Of a stretch of DNA of 19,078 nucleotides, positions 1 through 9,054 are shown in pieces (the stretch's first letter is position 1; every line of letters begins with the position of its first letter). The stretch is from assembly GCA_017480485.1 (NCBI GenBank), contig JAFVAN010000029.1:1-19078 (forward strand), in the 5' to 3' direction. The DNA is from Ruminococcus sp. Lineage in GTDB: Bacteria > Bacillota_A > Clostridia > Oscillospirales > Ruminococcaceae. Position numbers and translations under genes: made by a program. The notes beneath the pieces are model-generated. The model was not told the origin of the DNA. It was given only the letters and a program-made list of their open reading frames with translations, and searched no databases.

Positions 1-302
1 TCCGAGTTTATGCGAGGACAAAATATACCCTGCCAAGGGGCTAAGGCCGCCCCTTGGATTCCGGCCAATGCGCTCCGCGGGACTATTTATTGGCCTGCAC
101 TATTTTGGACGCGAAATTCGGCCGTGCGCCGTTAGCACCCGCCCTTGGAACCGGCCAACGTTCCGCTGTCGTTCTGACTTTTTTACTTTGCTTGCTCGAC
201 AAGCCTTTTGGGTGCCATCGTATCGCGAGGGATACCCTTCACACTTCACCGTTGTGAACGAGCTTGCGAGTGCTCACGCGACTTGCGCAGTCGCCGCAGC
301 GA
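1..302. other. Non-coding stretch downstream of gyrA
   Basis: No credible gene is seen here. Contents: a perfect 8-bp hairpin CCAAGGGG/CCCCTTGG (33-40 with 50-57); two imperfect direct copies of a TTGG-CCGGCCAA-CCGC motif (about 50-80 and 141-167); a 5-bp hairpin GCTTG/CAAGC at 190-204; and the repeat shared with the gyrB tail at 212-286. A 6-bp hairpin AGTCGC/GCGACT (289-304) overlaps the gyrA stop codon. None of the hairpins is followed by a convincing T-run on the minus strand, so a classical terminator for gyrA is not evident. Short reading frames here lack ribosome binding sites and look accidental. Confidence 0.6.
212..286 (-). repeat. Gyrase-tail repeat, copy A (3' of gyrA)
   Basis: This segment matches 3695-3768 in the same orientation. 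Shared blocks are GTGCCAYCGTATCGCGAGGGA, a small hairpin (TTCAC/GTGAA here, TTTACA/TGTAAA in copy B), and a block beginning CGAGCTTGCGAGTGCTCACG. On the minus strand both copies lie directly after a gyrase stop codon. The hairpin shows a paired C-G to T-A change between copies, which suggests that the structure is kept. No reading frame is shared. Confidence 0.75.
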
Positions 303-2843
303 CTAGTCCTCCGGCTCCTCGTCGGGCTCTACGACTTCGTTGGCGGCCTCTCTTGCAGCCTCTGCTTCCTGCTCCGCAAGCTCTTCCTCGCTGGGCTGCT
401 CGATCTTCTCAAGCTCCGCCTCGTCATCGTGCTCCGCTCTGGTGAAGGCAACTACCTTGTTATCATCCTTCAGCTTCATCATCCTTACACCCGTGGCGTA
501 TCTGCCCATGATCCTTACGTCAGAGGCCCTCAGGCGGATAATGATGCCGTCAGTGGAGATCATGATGATGTCGTCGTCCTCGTCTACTACCTTTATGCCG
601 CAGACGTAGCCCTTATTCTCGCTTACCTTGTAGTTCAGCATTCCGTAGCCGCCGCGGTTCTGTATCCTGTAGGCGTCAAGCTCGGTGCGCCTGCCAAGGC
701 CCTTTTCGCTTACAGTCATTACCGTTGCGCCGTCCCTGACTCTCGCCATGGATACAACATAGTCGCCATTCCTGAGCTTGATGGCCTTTACGCCGTGGGC
801 CGAGCGGGACATGGAGCGTATCTTCTCCTCCTCTATCCTGATGGCCATGCCGTTGTGGGTAGCTATTACAAGCTGGCTGTCGCCGTCTGTCAGTCTTACG
901 CCCGCTATCTCGTCGCCCTCGTCAAGGCCGACGGCAATAAGTCCGTTCTTTCTCACGTTCCTGTAGCTGGAAAGGGGCGTCCTCTTTATCTTTCCGTTCT
1001 TCGTCACCATGACGATGAACCTGTCCTCGTCAAAGTTCTCGGTCTTCAGCATGGCGGCGATCTTCTCGTTCTCCTTCAGGGGCAGGAGATTTATGATATT
1101 GCTGCCGCGGGCGTTCTTTGCACCCTCGGGCAGCTCGTAGCATTTCAGCCTGTACATTATGCCCTTGTTGGAGATAAAGAGTATATGGTCGTGGGTGGAG
1201 CAGATGTTCATCTCGTTGACGAAGTCGTCCTCTCTCTGCTTAACGCCGGAGACGCCCTTGCCGCCGCGGTTCTGCGCCTTGTAGGCCGCAACGGGGGTGC
1301 GCTTGATGTAGCCTGCGTTGGTGTAGGTCACAACGCTCTCCTCAACGGGGATAAGGTCCTCTATATCCACCTCGCCGCTTACGTTCTCGATCATAGTCCT
1401 GCGCTCGTCGCCGAACTTCTTCTGTATCTCCTCGACCTCCTGGATGATTATATCCAGCACCCTCTGGTGGTTAGCAAGGATGTCCTCAAAATCTGCTATC
1501 CTTGCTTCGATCTCGTCCAGCTCGTCCAGTATCTTCTGGGTCTCGAGGCCTGTCAGGCGGCCAAGGATCATATTTGCGATATGATCTGCCTGTATCTCCG
1601 AGAGGCCAAAGCGCTCGATAAGCCTTTCCTTGCCCTCGGGAATGTTCTTTGAGGACTTCATTATCTCGATGACCTCGTCGATGTTGTCCAAGGCTATTTT
1701 CAGGCCACGGAGGATATGGTCTCTCTCTCTGGCCTTTTTAAGGTCAAAGCGGGTCCTTCTTTCGATGACCTCCACCTGGAAGTTGATATAATGCTCCAGG
1801 CACTCTTTAAGGGTGAGGACCTTTGGTACGCCGTTTACCAGCGCCAGCATTATAACGCCCACGGTGTCCTGTAACTGGGTGTAGGAGAAGAGCTTGTTGA
1901 GCACCACCTCGGGGATGGCGTCCTTTTTGAGCTCGATGACTATGCGCATACCGTCTCTGTCGCTCTCGTCCCGCAGGTCGTGGATGCCCTCTATCCTCTT
2001 GTCTTTAACAAGGGCCGCGATATTTTCCAGCAGCCTTGCCTTGATGACCATATAGGGTATCTCGTGGACTATTATGCAGTTTCTGCCCTTGATCTCTTCG
2101 ATAGAGGTCTTTGAGCGGAGGGTTATCTTGCCGCGGCCCGTGCCGTAGGCGGCGCGGATGCCTGCTCTTCCCATGATTATTCCGCCGGTGGGGAAGTCGG
2201 GTCCCTTGATGCACTCCATAAGCTGCTCAAGGCTGCAATCGGGGTCCTTGACGATGAGCTTCATACCCTCGATGATCTCGTGGAGGTTATGGGGCGGGAT
2301 ATTTGTAGCCATGCCGACGGCGATGCCCACAGAGCCGTTACAAAGCAGGCTTGGGAAGCGGGAGGGCAGGACAACAGGCTCCTTCAAGCGGTCGTCGTAG
2401 TTGGGCTGGAAGTCAACAGTATCCTTATTTATATCCGAGAGCATATGCAGGGCCATCTTGGCCATTCTGGACTCGGTATAACGGTAGGCGGCGGGGGGGT
2501 CGCCGTCGATAGAGCCGAAGTTTCCGTGGCCGTCCACCATGGGATAGCGCATAGAGAAGCTCTGGGCAAGTCTTACCATAGCGTCATATACCGAGGCGTC
2601 GCCGTGGGGGTGATATTTACCCAGCACGGAGCCGACGGTATCGGCGCACTTACGGTAGGGCTTATCGGGCATAAGACCGTTCTCGAACATAGTATAGAGT
2701 ATTCTTCTGTGGACGGGCTTCAAGCCGTCCCTGACGTCCGGCAGGGCGCGGGAGACTATTACCGCCATAGAATACTGCAGGAAGCTTTCCTGCATGATAT
2801 TATTGACATCTGAACGGATAACTGTTGAATTTTCGGAATACAA
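303..2843 (-). CDS. gyrA: DNA gyrase subunit A
   Basis: GyrA is the breakage-reunion subunit of the A2B2 gyrase that introduces negative supercoils using ATP hydrolysed by GyrB. The 846-residue product has the family's usual length. It shows [15 protein letters not shown] (residues 33-47), the quinolone-pocket stretch [13 protein letters not shown] (77-89), the catalytic tyrosine Y122 in AAYRYTES, a GyrA-box-like QNRGGKG opening the beta-pinwheel C-terminal domain, and an acidic tail. The start is TTG at 2843: an AAGGAG at 2853-2858 sits 9 nt upstream, and the first ATG (codon 17) would remove the conserved N-terminal arm. Residue 83 is Ala rather than the common Ser. Unlike the tight gyrB-gyrA pair of Bacillus, here a membrane-protein gene and repeats separate the two. 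Confidence 0.98.
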   Translation of the reverse strand: MYSENSTVIRSDVNNIMQESFLQYSMAVIVSRALPDVRDGLKPVHRRILYTMFENGLMPDKPYRKCADTVGSVLGKYHPHGDASVYDAMVRLAQSFSMRYPMVDGHGNFGSIDGDPPAAYRYTESRMAKMALHMLSDINKDTVDFQPNYDDRLKEPVVLPSRFPSLLCNGSVGIAVGMATNIPPHNLHEIIEGMKLIVKDPDCSLEQLMECIKGPDFPTGGIIMGRAGIRAAYGTGRGKITLRSKTSIEEIKGRNCIIVHEIPYMVIKARLLENIAALVKDKRIEGIHDLRDESDRDGMRIVIELKKDAIPEVVLNKLFSYTQLQDTVGVIMLALVNGVPKVLTLKECLEHYINFQVEVIERRTRFDLKKARERDHILRGLKIALDNIDEVIEIMKSSKNIPEGKERLIERFGLSEIQADHIANMILGRLTGLETQKILDELDEIEARIADFEDILANHQRVLDIIIQEVEEIQKKFGDERRTMIENVSGEVDIEDLIPVEESVVTYTNAGYIKRTPVAAYKAQNRGGKGVSGVKQREDDFVNEMNICSTHDHILFISNKGIMYRLKCYELPEGAKNARGSNIINLLPLKENEKIAAMLKTENFDEDRFIVMVTKNGKIKRTPLSSYRNVRKNGLIAVGLDEGDEIAGVRLTDGDSQLVIATHNGMAIRIEEEKIRSMSRSAHGVKAIKLRNGDYVVSMARVRDGATVMTVSEKGLGRRTELDAYRIQNRGGYGMLNYKVSENKGYVCGIKVVDEDDDIIMISTDGIIIRLRASDVRIMGRYATGVRMMKLKDDNKVVAFTRAEHDDEAELEKIEQPSEEELAEQEAEAAREAANEVVEPDEEPED

Positions 2844-2862
2844 ACCTATACACTCCTTAGCT

Positions 2863-2914
2863 CAATGCACAATGCACAATTATGGTGTCGGCCTCGCCGA
2901 CGAAGAATATTATT
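2863..2914. repeat. Heptad array plus hairpin between gyrA and the YcxB-like gene
   Basis: Two CAATGCA heptads (2863-2876) and a decayed third are followed by GGTG and a perfect hairpin GTCGGC-CTC-GCCGAC (2887-2901), then an AATATTA stretch that abuts the stop codon of the YcxB-like gene. The same order, heptads then GGTG then hairpin, occurs at 5854-5921 and 11785-11830. Confidence 0.7.
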
Positions 2915-3481
2915 TTAACTCTGCTTCAGAAGCTTTTCTCTGACTGCCTCGATATTGCTTTCAGACATACATCTTTTCGGCAGAACATATATGGTTGCCT
3001 TCTGGACTATGAGCACGAACTTGTCCTCCTGCTCCTCTGCGTCCAGCATGGGGTCGTCGAGCTTCATTTCCTGTGGCTCGATGGGCTCAAAGTCCTCGGC
3101 GTTTCTTTCCTCCTCGGGGACAATGGTCTCGATGACGAATCTATCGTCATACAGTGAAAAGCGGTATCTGTCGTCCTCGAGAATTTTCAAGGCGTCCATA
3201 AGGGTCTTTCTGATATGCCTGTTATTGAACCAGATCAAGACCACCGCTGCTGCGCAGACCGCCAGCAAAAAGTAATTGATGGCCTTGCTTGGGTCTCTGT
3301 AGATGGACACCCCGAAGGCGACGCCCAGCAGCCCAAAGCCTATACTTTTGATGATATTTCTTTTATAGACATATTTTTTCTGGAAGAGGATAAAGGCCTC
3401 CTCCTCCTCTTTTATTGAGATATCGAACTCAAAGCTCGTCAAGGGAGCTTGTTCGGTCTCCTGTATCATATTCTCTTCCAA
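2915..3481 (-). CDS. YcxB-like membrane protein
   Basis: This is a 188-residue protein of uncertain function. It has an acidic N-terminus, two adjacent hydrophobic segments (about 43-60 and 69-86), and a soluble C-terminal part rich in Glu/Asp. It ends in a stretch with IYVLPKRCMSE that resembles the end of YcxB-like domains. That family assignment rests on layout (paired helices followed by a domain ending in an x-x-LPKR motif) and is moderate. The start is TTG at 3481, because AAGGAG at 3489-3494 lies 7 nt upstream; the next in-frame ATG (codon 5) would be 19 nt away. It lies between gyrB and gyrA on the same strand, separated from each by repeat-rich DNA, so it may have been inserted into an older gyrB-gyrA pair. 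Confidence 0.75.
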   Translation of the reverse strand: MEENMIQETEQAPLTSFEFDISIKEEEEAFILFQKKYVYKRNIIKSIGFGLLGVAFGVSIYRDPSKAINYFLLAVCAAAVVLIWFNNRHIRKTLMDALKILEDDRYRFSLYDDRFVIETIVPEEERNAEDFEPIEPQEMKLDDPMLDAEEQEDKFVLIVQKATIYVLPKRCMSESNIEAVREKLLKQS

Positions 3482-3527
3482 AGCAAGGCTCCTTTTTTTA
3501 AACTATCAGAGATCAATAGATCTGAGC

Positions 3528-3705
3528 TTCTAGATGCTAGATGTGAGAGGCAAGAGGCAAGAGATGCCTTGTGAGGGCTTTTCTTTTTACTGAACCTCTC
3601 TGCGTGCCACCGTAAGTTTCTAGATGCTAGATGTGAGAGGCAAGAGGCAAGAGGTGCCTTGTGAGGGCATTTTCTTTTTACTGAACCTCTCTGCGTGCCA
3701 CCGTA
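3528..3705. repeat. Tandem 87/88-bp duplication containing heptads
   Basis: The two units, 3528-3614 and 3618-3705, differ by one inserted base and one or two substitutions. Each begins with a 7-bp periodic array (CTAGATG, CTAGATG, TGAGAGG, CAAGAGG, CAAGAGR) and ends in GTGCCACCGTA, which is also the start of the gyrase-tail repeat. The 90-bp offset and near identity indicate a recent tandem duplication. Confidence 0.85.
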
Positions 3706-3814
3706 TCGCGAGGGAGCCCTCGCGGTTTACACCGTTGTAAACGAGCTTGCGAGTGCTCACGCGACCTGCCCCGGCGGGGCACCGCCCGAGCTTGCGAGTG
3801 CTCACGCGACTTGC
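3695..3814 (-). repeat. Gyrase-tail repeat, copy B (3' of gyrB)
   Basis: This is the counterpart of 212-286. It carries a perfect 8-bp hairpin CGCGAGGG-AG-CCCTCGCG (3707-3724), a 7-bp hairpin GTTTACA/TGTAAAC (3725-3742), and two copies of the CGAGCTTGCGAGTGCTCACG block (from 3742 and from 3787). A GCCCC/GGGGC hairpin region lies between those two copies. It directly follows the gyrB stop in the direction of transcription. Confidence 0.75.
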
Positions 3815-3832
3815 GTGGTGCACGCTGTGCAC

Positions 3833-5833
<2,001 letters not shown>

Positions 5834-5853
5834 TCAGCCGCTCATCCGTTTTT

Positions 5854-6054
5854 CAATGCACAATTCACAATGCACAATGCACAATGAAGGTGCCGCCTTT
5901 GGCGGATGATGGCCATTCGGCCAAATATTAACTGATATATTATTTAAGCCTTAATTATTTACTTTTTTCTTTGCACAGATCGTACAGTACTTATCTATCT
6001 GCCCCGCCCGAATGGGCATATCATTCGCGGAGCGAATACCATAATTGTGCATTG
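5854..6054. mobile_element. MITE-like element with inverted heptad ends
   Basis: This 201-bp AT-rich segment begins CAATGCA-CAATTCA-CAATGCA-CAATGCA and ends with the reverse complement of CAATGCACAATTATGG. It is therefore bounded by inverted heptad repeats. Just inside each end lie two hairpins: GCCGCC/GGCGG and GGCCATTCGGCC on the left, GCCCGAATGGGC and ATTCGC/GCGAAT on the right. It has no reading frame of note. It fills the whole space between gyrB and remB, ending one base before the remB stop codon. Non-autonomous element is an inference from its symmetry; no target-site duplication is clear. Confidence 0.6.
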
Positions 6055-6055
6055 G

Positions 6056-6304
6056 TTATCGCGACCGCTTTTTCAGCGTCGAGCAGGCCAGCTGGCTTAT
6101 GTAGACCCTCTCCGTCAGGTCCTCGTCCAAGGTGACGACGAAGCTTTTTGGCAGCTCCATAGTGCAGTTGATTACCCGCTTCTGCTTTGTGGCCTCGCTG
6201 AGGTAGTCCCTCGTGTACTTCGAGACCGAGCTTTTTTCAAGGTCAAAGATGCCTATTATATCCTTCTCGTTTACTATAAAGTCGTTTCCAAGATGAAGAT
6301 ACAT
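6056..6304 (-). CDS. remB: DUF370/RemB family regulatory protein
   Basis: This 82-residue protein begins MYLHLGNDF, the signature N-terminus of the DUF370 family (Bacillus RemA/RemB, small DNA-binding regulators; RemA acts on biofilm-matrix and osmoprotection genes). The match covers the full length, including FDLEKSSVSKYTRDYL and a C-terminal basic tail (KKRSR). Its place between recF and gyrB is exactly that of B. subtilis remB (yaaB), which is why I prefer RemB over RemA. It starts 4 nt after the recF stop with a GGAAGTGAG upstream and is surely cotranscribed with recF. Its target genes cannot be read from the sequence. Confidence 0.92.
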   Translation of the reverse strand: MYLHLGNDFIVNEKDIIGIFDLEKSSVSKYTRDYLSEATKQKRVINCTMELPKSFVVTLDEDLTERVYISQLACSTLKKRSR

Positions 6305-6308
6305 TTTC

Positions 6309-7433
6309 TCACTTCCTGTCCGAGATGACCCTGCCGCCCGCGATGTGGTAGAGCTTGCCTGTCTTATTCTTGGGTATGTTCTCGTCGCAGCAGGTTATGA
6401 ACACCTGCATATTATCTATCTTTGAGATAACGAAGCTCTGGCGCGAGGGGTCAAGCTCGCTCAAAACGTCGTCCAGCAGGAACACGGGAGCATCGTCGGT
6501 CTCCTCGGTGAGTATCTCGGCCTGTGCCAGCTTCATCACAAGGGCGATGGACCTGTGCTGTCCCTGAGAGGCAAAATCTCTGGCGGGCAGGCCGCCGATA
6601 AAGGCCATCAGGTCGTCCCTGTGCACGCCCTTCTGGGTAAAGCCCACTCTTATATCCTCGTCCCTGTTGCTCTCGAGACACCTGAGGTACTCGGGAGCCA
6701 GATCGTTTTTGTAATCGCTCCTGCCCTCAAGCTGCGAAAACACTGTGGAATTGTATCTAAGCTCCAGCTGCTCCCTTCCCCCCGAGATCTCGTTATAGAG
6801 TCTGGCGGTGAAGCTTGCCAGCTTCTTTGAGCAGCTGTATCTCAGCAGAGTTATATATGCCCCCATCTGGGCCAGCTGAACGTCCCAGACCTCCAGCTCC
6901 TCCTTTGCAGCTCTCCCGTAGGAGATGCTTTTGAGCAGCATATTTCTCTGCTCCAAGATCTGCTCGTACTTGTCGGTGACGCTCTTATAGGAGGTCTTTA
7001 TCTGGGCGGCGCAGAGGTCAACAAATTGCCGCCGCTTGTCAGGCGAGCCCTTTGAAAGCTCCAAGTCCTCGGGGGTGAACACCACGCAGTTGAAGCTGCC
7101 GAAGAGCTTTGAGGGAGCCTTCAGCTTAACGCCGTTGAGGGTGCAGTTTTTTTCCTTTATGTTCTGCCGCGCCATGCGGTAGGATATTTTCTGCTCCCGC
7201 TCCTTGTCCTTGAAGCCCAGCTCGATGCTCATGGTCTCGCAGTCAAGGCCGATCATATCCTTATCCTTTGTACTGCGAAAGCTCTTTACCCCGCTGCAAA
7301 GCCAGATGGCCTCGATAAGGTTCGTCTTTCCCTGAGCGTTGTCCCCGTAGAAGATATTCAGCTTAGGGTGGGGCTGCAGGGAGATGCTTTTTAAATTTTT
7401 ATAACCGTCGGTGTTGAAGGCTGTTATCAGCAT
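6309..7433 (-). CDS. recF: DNA replication and repair protein RecF
   Basis: RecF is an SMC/ABC-like ATPase that helps RecO and RecR load RecA onto gapped DNA. The 374-residue product has Walker A GDNAQGKT (residues 30-37), the signature-type stretch SKGSPDKRRQFVD, and Walker B FLLDDVLSELD in the C-terminal third, all typical of RecF. Length fits the family (about 360-375). The ATG at 7433 follows the S4-gene stop by one base (TGATATG on the message) and has no good Shine-Dalgarno of its own, so its translation is probably coupled to the gene before it. Confidence 0.97.
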   Translation of the reverse strand: MLITAFNTDGYKNLKSISLQPHPKLNIFYGDNAQGKTNLIEAIWLCSGVKSFRSTKDKDMIGLDCETMSIELGFKDKEREQKISYRMARQNIKEKNCTLNGVKLKAPSKLFGSFNCVVFTPEDLELSKGSPDKRRQFVDLCAAQIKTSYKSVTDKYEQILEQRNMLLKSISYGRAAKEELEVWDVQLAQMGAYITLLRYSCSKKLASFTARLYNEISGGREQLELRYNSTVFSQLEGRSDYKNDLAPEYLRCLESNRDEDIRVGFTQKGVHRDDLMAFIGGLPARDFASQGQHRSIALVMKLAQAEILTEETDDAPVFLLDDVLSELDPSRQSFVISKIDNMQVFITCCDENIPKNKTGKLYHIAGGRVISDRK

Positions 7434-7434
7434 A

Positions 7435-7659
7435 TCAAATTACAGCTATCTCGGAGCTGATCTCGTCAAGCCGGACCCTGTCGCCGACTCTTATCTTCTT
7501 GCCGCGCATAAGGCAGGTCTCGCCGTTCACCTTGACTCTGCCCTCGGCGATCATTTCCTTTGCGATGCCGCCCGTCTCGGCGACCCCCGCAAATTTGAGC
7601 AGCGAGTCAAGCTTGATGAACTCCGTATTTATTTTTATTTCCGTTGTTTCGTATTTCAT
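7435..7659 (-). CDS. yaaA: S4-domain RNA-binding protein, YaaA/RlbA type
   Basis: This 74-residue protein is almost entirely one S4 RNA-binding fold. It reads [31 protein letters not shown] followed by [10 protein letters not shown], the alpha-L loop motif. It corresponds to the B. subtilis gene between dnaN and recF (yaaA, renamed rlbA), thought to act on ribosomal RNA or ribosome assembly. I chose ATG 7657-7659 because AGGAA lies just upstream and the homologous part begins there. A longer frame opening at 7785 would add a basic, unrelated stretch. Confidence 0.9.
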   Translation of the reverse strand: MKYETTEIKINTEFIKLDSLLKFAGVAETGGIAKEMIAEGRVKVNGETCLMRGKKIRVGDRVRLDEISSEIAVI

Positions 7660-7836
7660 AGTATTCGTTCCTGATGTTTTTTTACTATATCTTCTACCTG
7701 TCGCCCCTTTACGCGCGGGAGGCGGATTTTGGTGCCCGCGTTTTTCATTGCTCGCGGGGGGATCGAGCGGGCGTTTTTTTAGCACTCAGAGGGCTTGTCA
7801 ATAATTATCAACTATCAAGTATCAATTATCAATTCA
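7660..7836. repeat. dnaN-yaaA gap: heptad array and GC-rich inverted repeat
   Basis: Directly behind the dnaN stop lie four perfect tandem heptads TATCAAC, TATCAAG, TATCAAT, TATCAAT (7806-7833). Further left is a GC-rich inverted repeat: GCCCGC (about 7736) with GCGGGC, enclosing GCTCG/CGAGC and followed on the plus strand by GTTTTTTT (about 7775-7782). That would be a plus-strand terminator, yet no plus-strand gene precedes it, so its role is unclear. Confidence 0.6.
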
Positions 7837-8946
7837 TCATTTTTCTCTGGACAGTCTCACCGGCAATGTCAGATAAACATACTCGCTGCCCTTGACGGGT
7901 ACTATCTTCATTGGGTAGAGGCTGCCGCTCATTTCAAGCTTTATCTTCTCGTCGTTTATCCTGCCGAGGGGGTCCAGCATATACTTGCACTTGAAGCCCA
8001 TCTCGATAACGGGGCCAGTCATGTCCGCCCTGATCTCGTCCTGTATCTTGCCGATAGAGGTGGCGCACTTTATCCTTATCATCCCGTTCTCAAAATAGCA
8101 CCTTACGGGGCTGGGGGTCCTGTCGCTGATGAGCAGCATGGCCCTCTCGAGAGTGGAGATAAGCTCCTTCCTGTCAACTATCACCTCTGTGGTGATGTTC
8201 TTCGGGATGGCGCCCTTGTAGGGGTGGAAGTTGCCCTCGATGAGCCTTGAATATACAAGATATCCGTTTATCTCAAAAATTATGTGCTTGCTGGAAAGGA
8301 AAAGCTCGCACTTGTCCTCGTCGTTGTCGCTGAGAAGCCTTGCTACCTCGCCCATGGCGCGGGAGGGCACGATGAAGCTCTTGTCGGTCTCCACCTTAAC
8401 GTTCTCGGTCCTTACCGCAAGCCTGTAGTTGTCCATTGCCACAAGGTTGAACACGCCGTTCTCAAACTCAAAGAGCTCGCCCTTGAGGGTGGGGTTTATA
8501 TCCGAGGCCGAGGCCGCAAAAAGGGTCTGGTTTATCATGCTCTTGAACATTGGCTGGGGAAGGCTAATGTTCTCGCAGTTCTGCTTGTCGGGAAGAGTGG
8601 GATACTCGTCAGCTGCCTGAGCCGCGATGTTGTACACCGCCGAGCCTCCCGAGATCGTTACCTGCATATTCTCGTTCATCTCGATAACTATCTCGTCAGC
8701 GGGCATCTTTCTTATCATCTCGCTGAAAAGCTTGGCCTTGATTATGAACTCGCAGGCGTCGTCCGAGCGAACGGCGATGGTGGTACGGATACCTATCTCA
8801 AGGTCGTAGCCCGTCAGCTCCAGCAGAGAATCCCGGAGCTTGAATTTCATTCCCTCCAAACAGGCCAGAGAGCTCCTTTCAGAGATAGCCTTAGATACAT
8901 TCGTCATAGCCTCGTAGAGAGACAGCTTGTTGCAGATGAGCTTCAT
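7837..8946 (-). CDS. dnaN: DNA polymerase III beta subunit (sliding clamp)
   Basis: DnaN forms the ring-shaped dimer that clamps the replicative polymerase onto DNA. The 369-residue product has the family's length and three-domain pattern. It opens with MKLICNKLSLYEAMTNVSKAISERSS and carries LVAMDNYRLAVR in the middle domain (typically DGYRLA, here DNYRLA). It ends in a stretch containing YLTLPVRLSREK, where family members usually end in LP(V/M)R. ATG at 8946 is supported by the conserved N-terminus; upstream AAGGGAAG is a modest binding site. It follows dnaA on the same strand across the putative origin. Confidence 0.97.
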   Translation of the reverse strand: MKLICNKLSLYEAMTNVSKAISERSSLACLEGMKFKLRDSLLELTGYDLEIGIRTTIAVRSDDACEFIIKAKLFSEMIRKMPADEIVIEMNENMQVTISGGSAVYNIAAQAADEYPTLPDKQNCENISLPQPMFKSMINQTLFAASASDINPTLKGELFEFENGVFNLVAMDNYRLAVRTENVKVETDKSFIVPSRAMGEVARLLSDNDEDKCELFLSSKHIIFEINGYLVYSRLIEGNFHPYKGAIPKNITTEVIVDRKELISTLERAMLLISDRTPSPVRCYFENGMIRIKCATSIGKIQDEIRADMTGPVIEMGFKCKYMLDPLGRINDEKIKLEMSGSLYPMKIVPVKGSEYVYLTLPVRLSREK

Positions 8947-9008
8947 AAAGATCTACTTCCCTTCTCTTTTTCAACAGGCCCGCTCGTAAACGCCCGTCAT
9001 TTTTTCTG

Positions 9009-9054
9009 TGATATCATATCATATCAATAATTATTATAGTAATCTTAGTAGTAG
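9009..9054. other. AT-rich unwinding stretch with DnaA-trio-like TAG repeats
   Basis: Positions 9009-9045 are nearly all A/T with three ATATC units, and TAGTAGTAG follows at 9046-9054, directly touching the first box-like 9-mer (9055-9063). This matches the Bacillus order: unwinding element, then trinucleotides read 3'-GAT, then DnaA boxes. A TATAAT on the minus strand (9033-9038) with a weak TTCAAC 17 bp upstream could be a dnaN promoter overlapping the same stretch. Confidence 0.6.

Larger units (their letters stand above)
3482..3832. other. Repeat-filled gap between the YcxB-like gene and gyrB
   Basis: No gene is seen in these 351 bases. They hold a small AGATC/GATCT hairpin (about 3511-3523), a tandem duplication of an 87/88-bp unit (3528-3614, 3618-3705), and the gyrase-tail repeat with several hairpins (3695-3830). 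Hairpins include CGCGAGGG/CCCTCGCG, a GCCCC/GGGGC pair and GTGCAC/GTGCAC next to the gyrB stop. On the minus strand these would form a highly structured 3' end on gyrB RNA, but no U-run follows them. Confidence 0.65.

Noticed and set aside
33..57. Hairpin CCAAGGGG/CCCCTTGG as gyrA terminator
   Set aside because: It lies about 250 bp past the stop codon and lacks a run of T on the minus strand.
264..1652. Long plus-strand frame opposite gyrA (462 codons)
   Set aside because: It is a shadow of the strongly biased gyrA codons, has no binding site, and its product is a hydrophobic low-information sequence.
2863..3830. Repeats between gyrA and gyrB as a CRISPR array
   Set aside because: Units are 7 bp or a single 87/88-bp duplication; there are no regularly spaced 25-40-bp repeats with unique spacers and no cas genes.
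7675..7785. N-terminal extension of the S4-domain protein up to 7785
   Set aside because: The extension is basic and non-homologous, and a better start with AGGAA lies at 7659.
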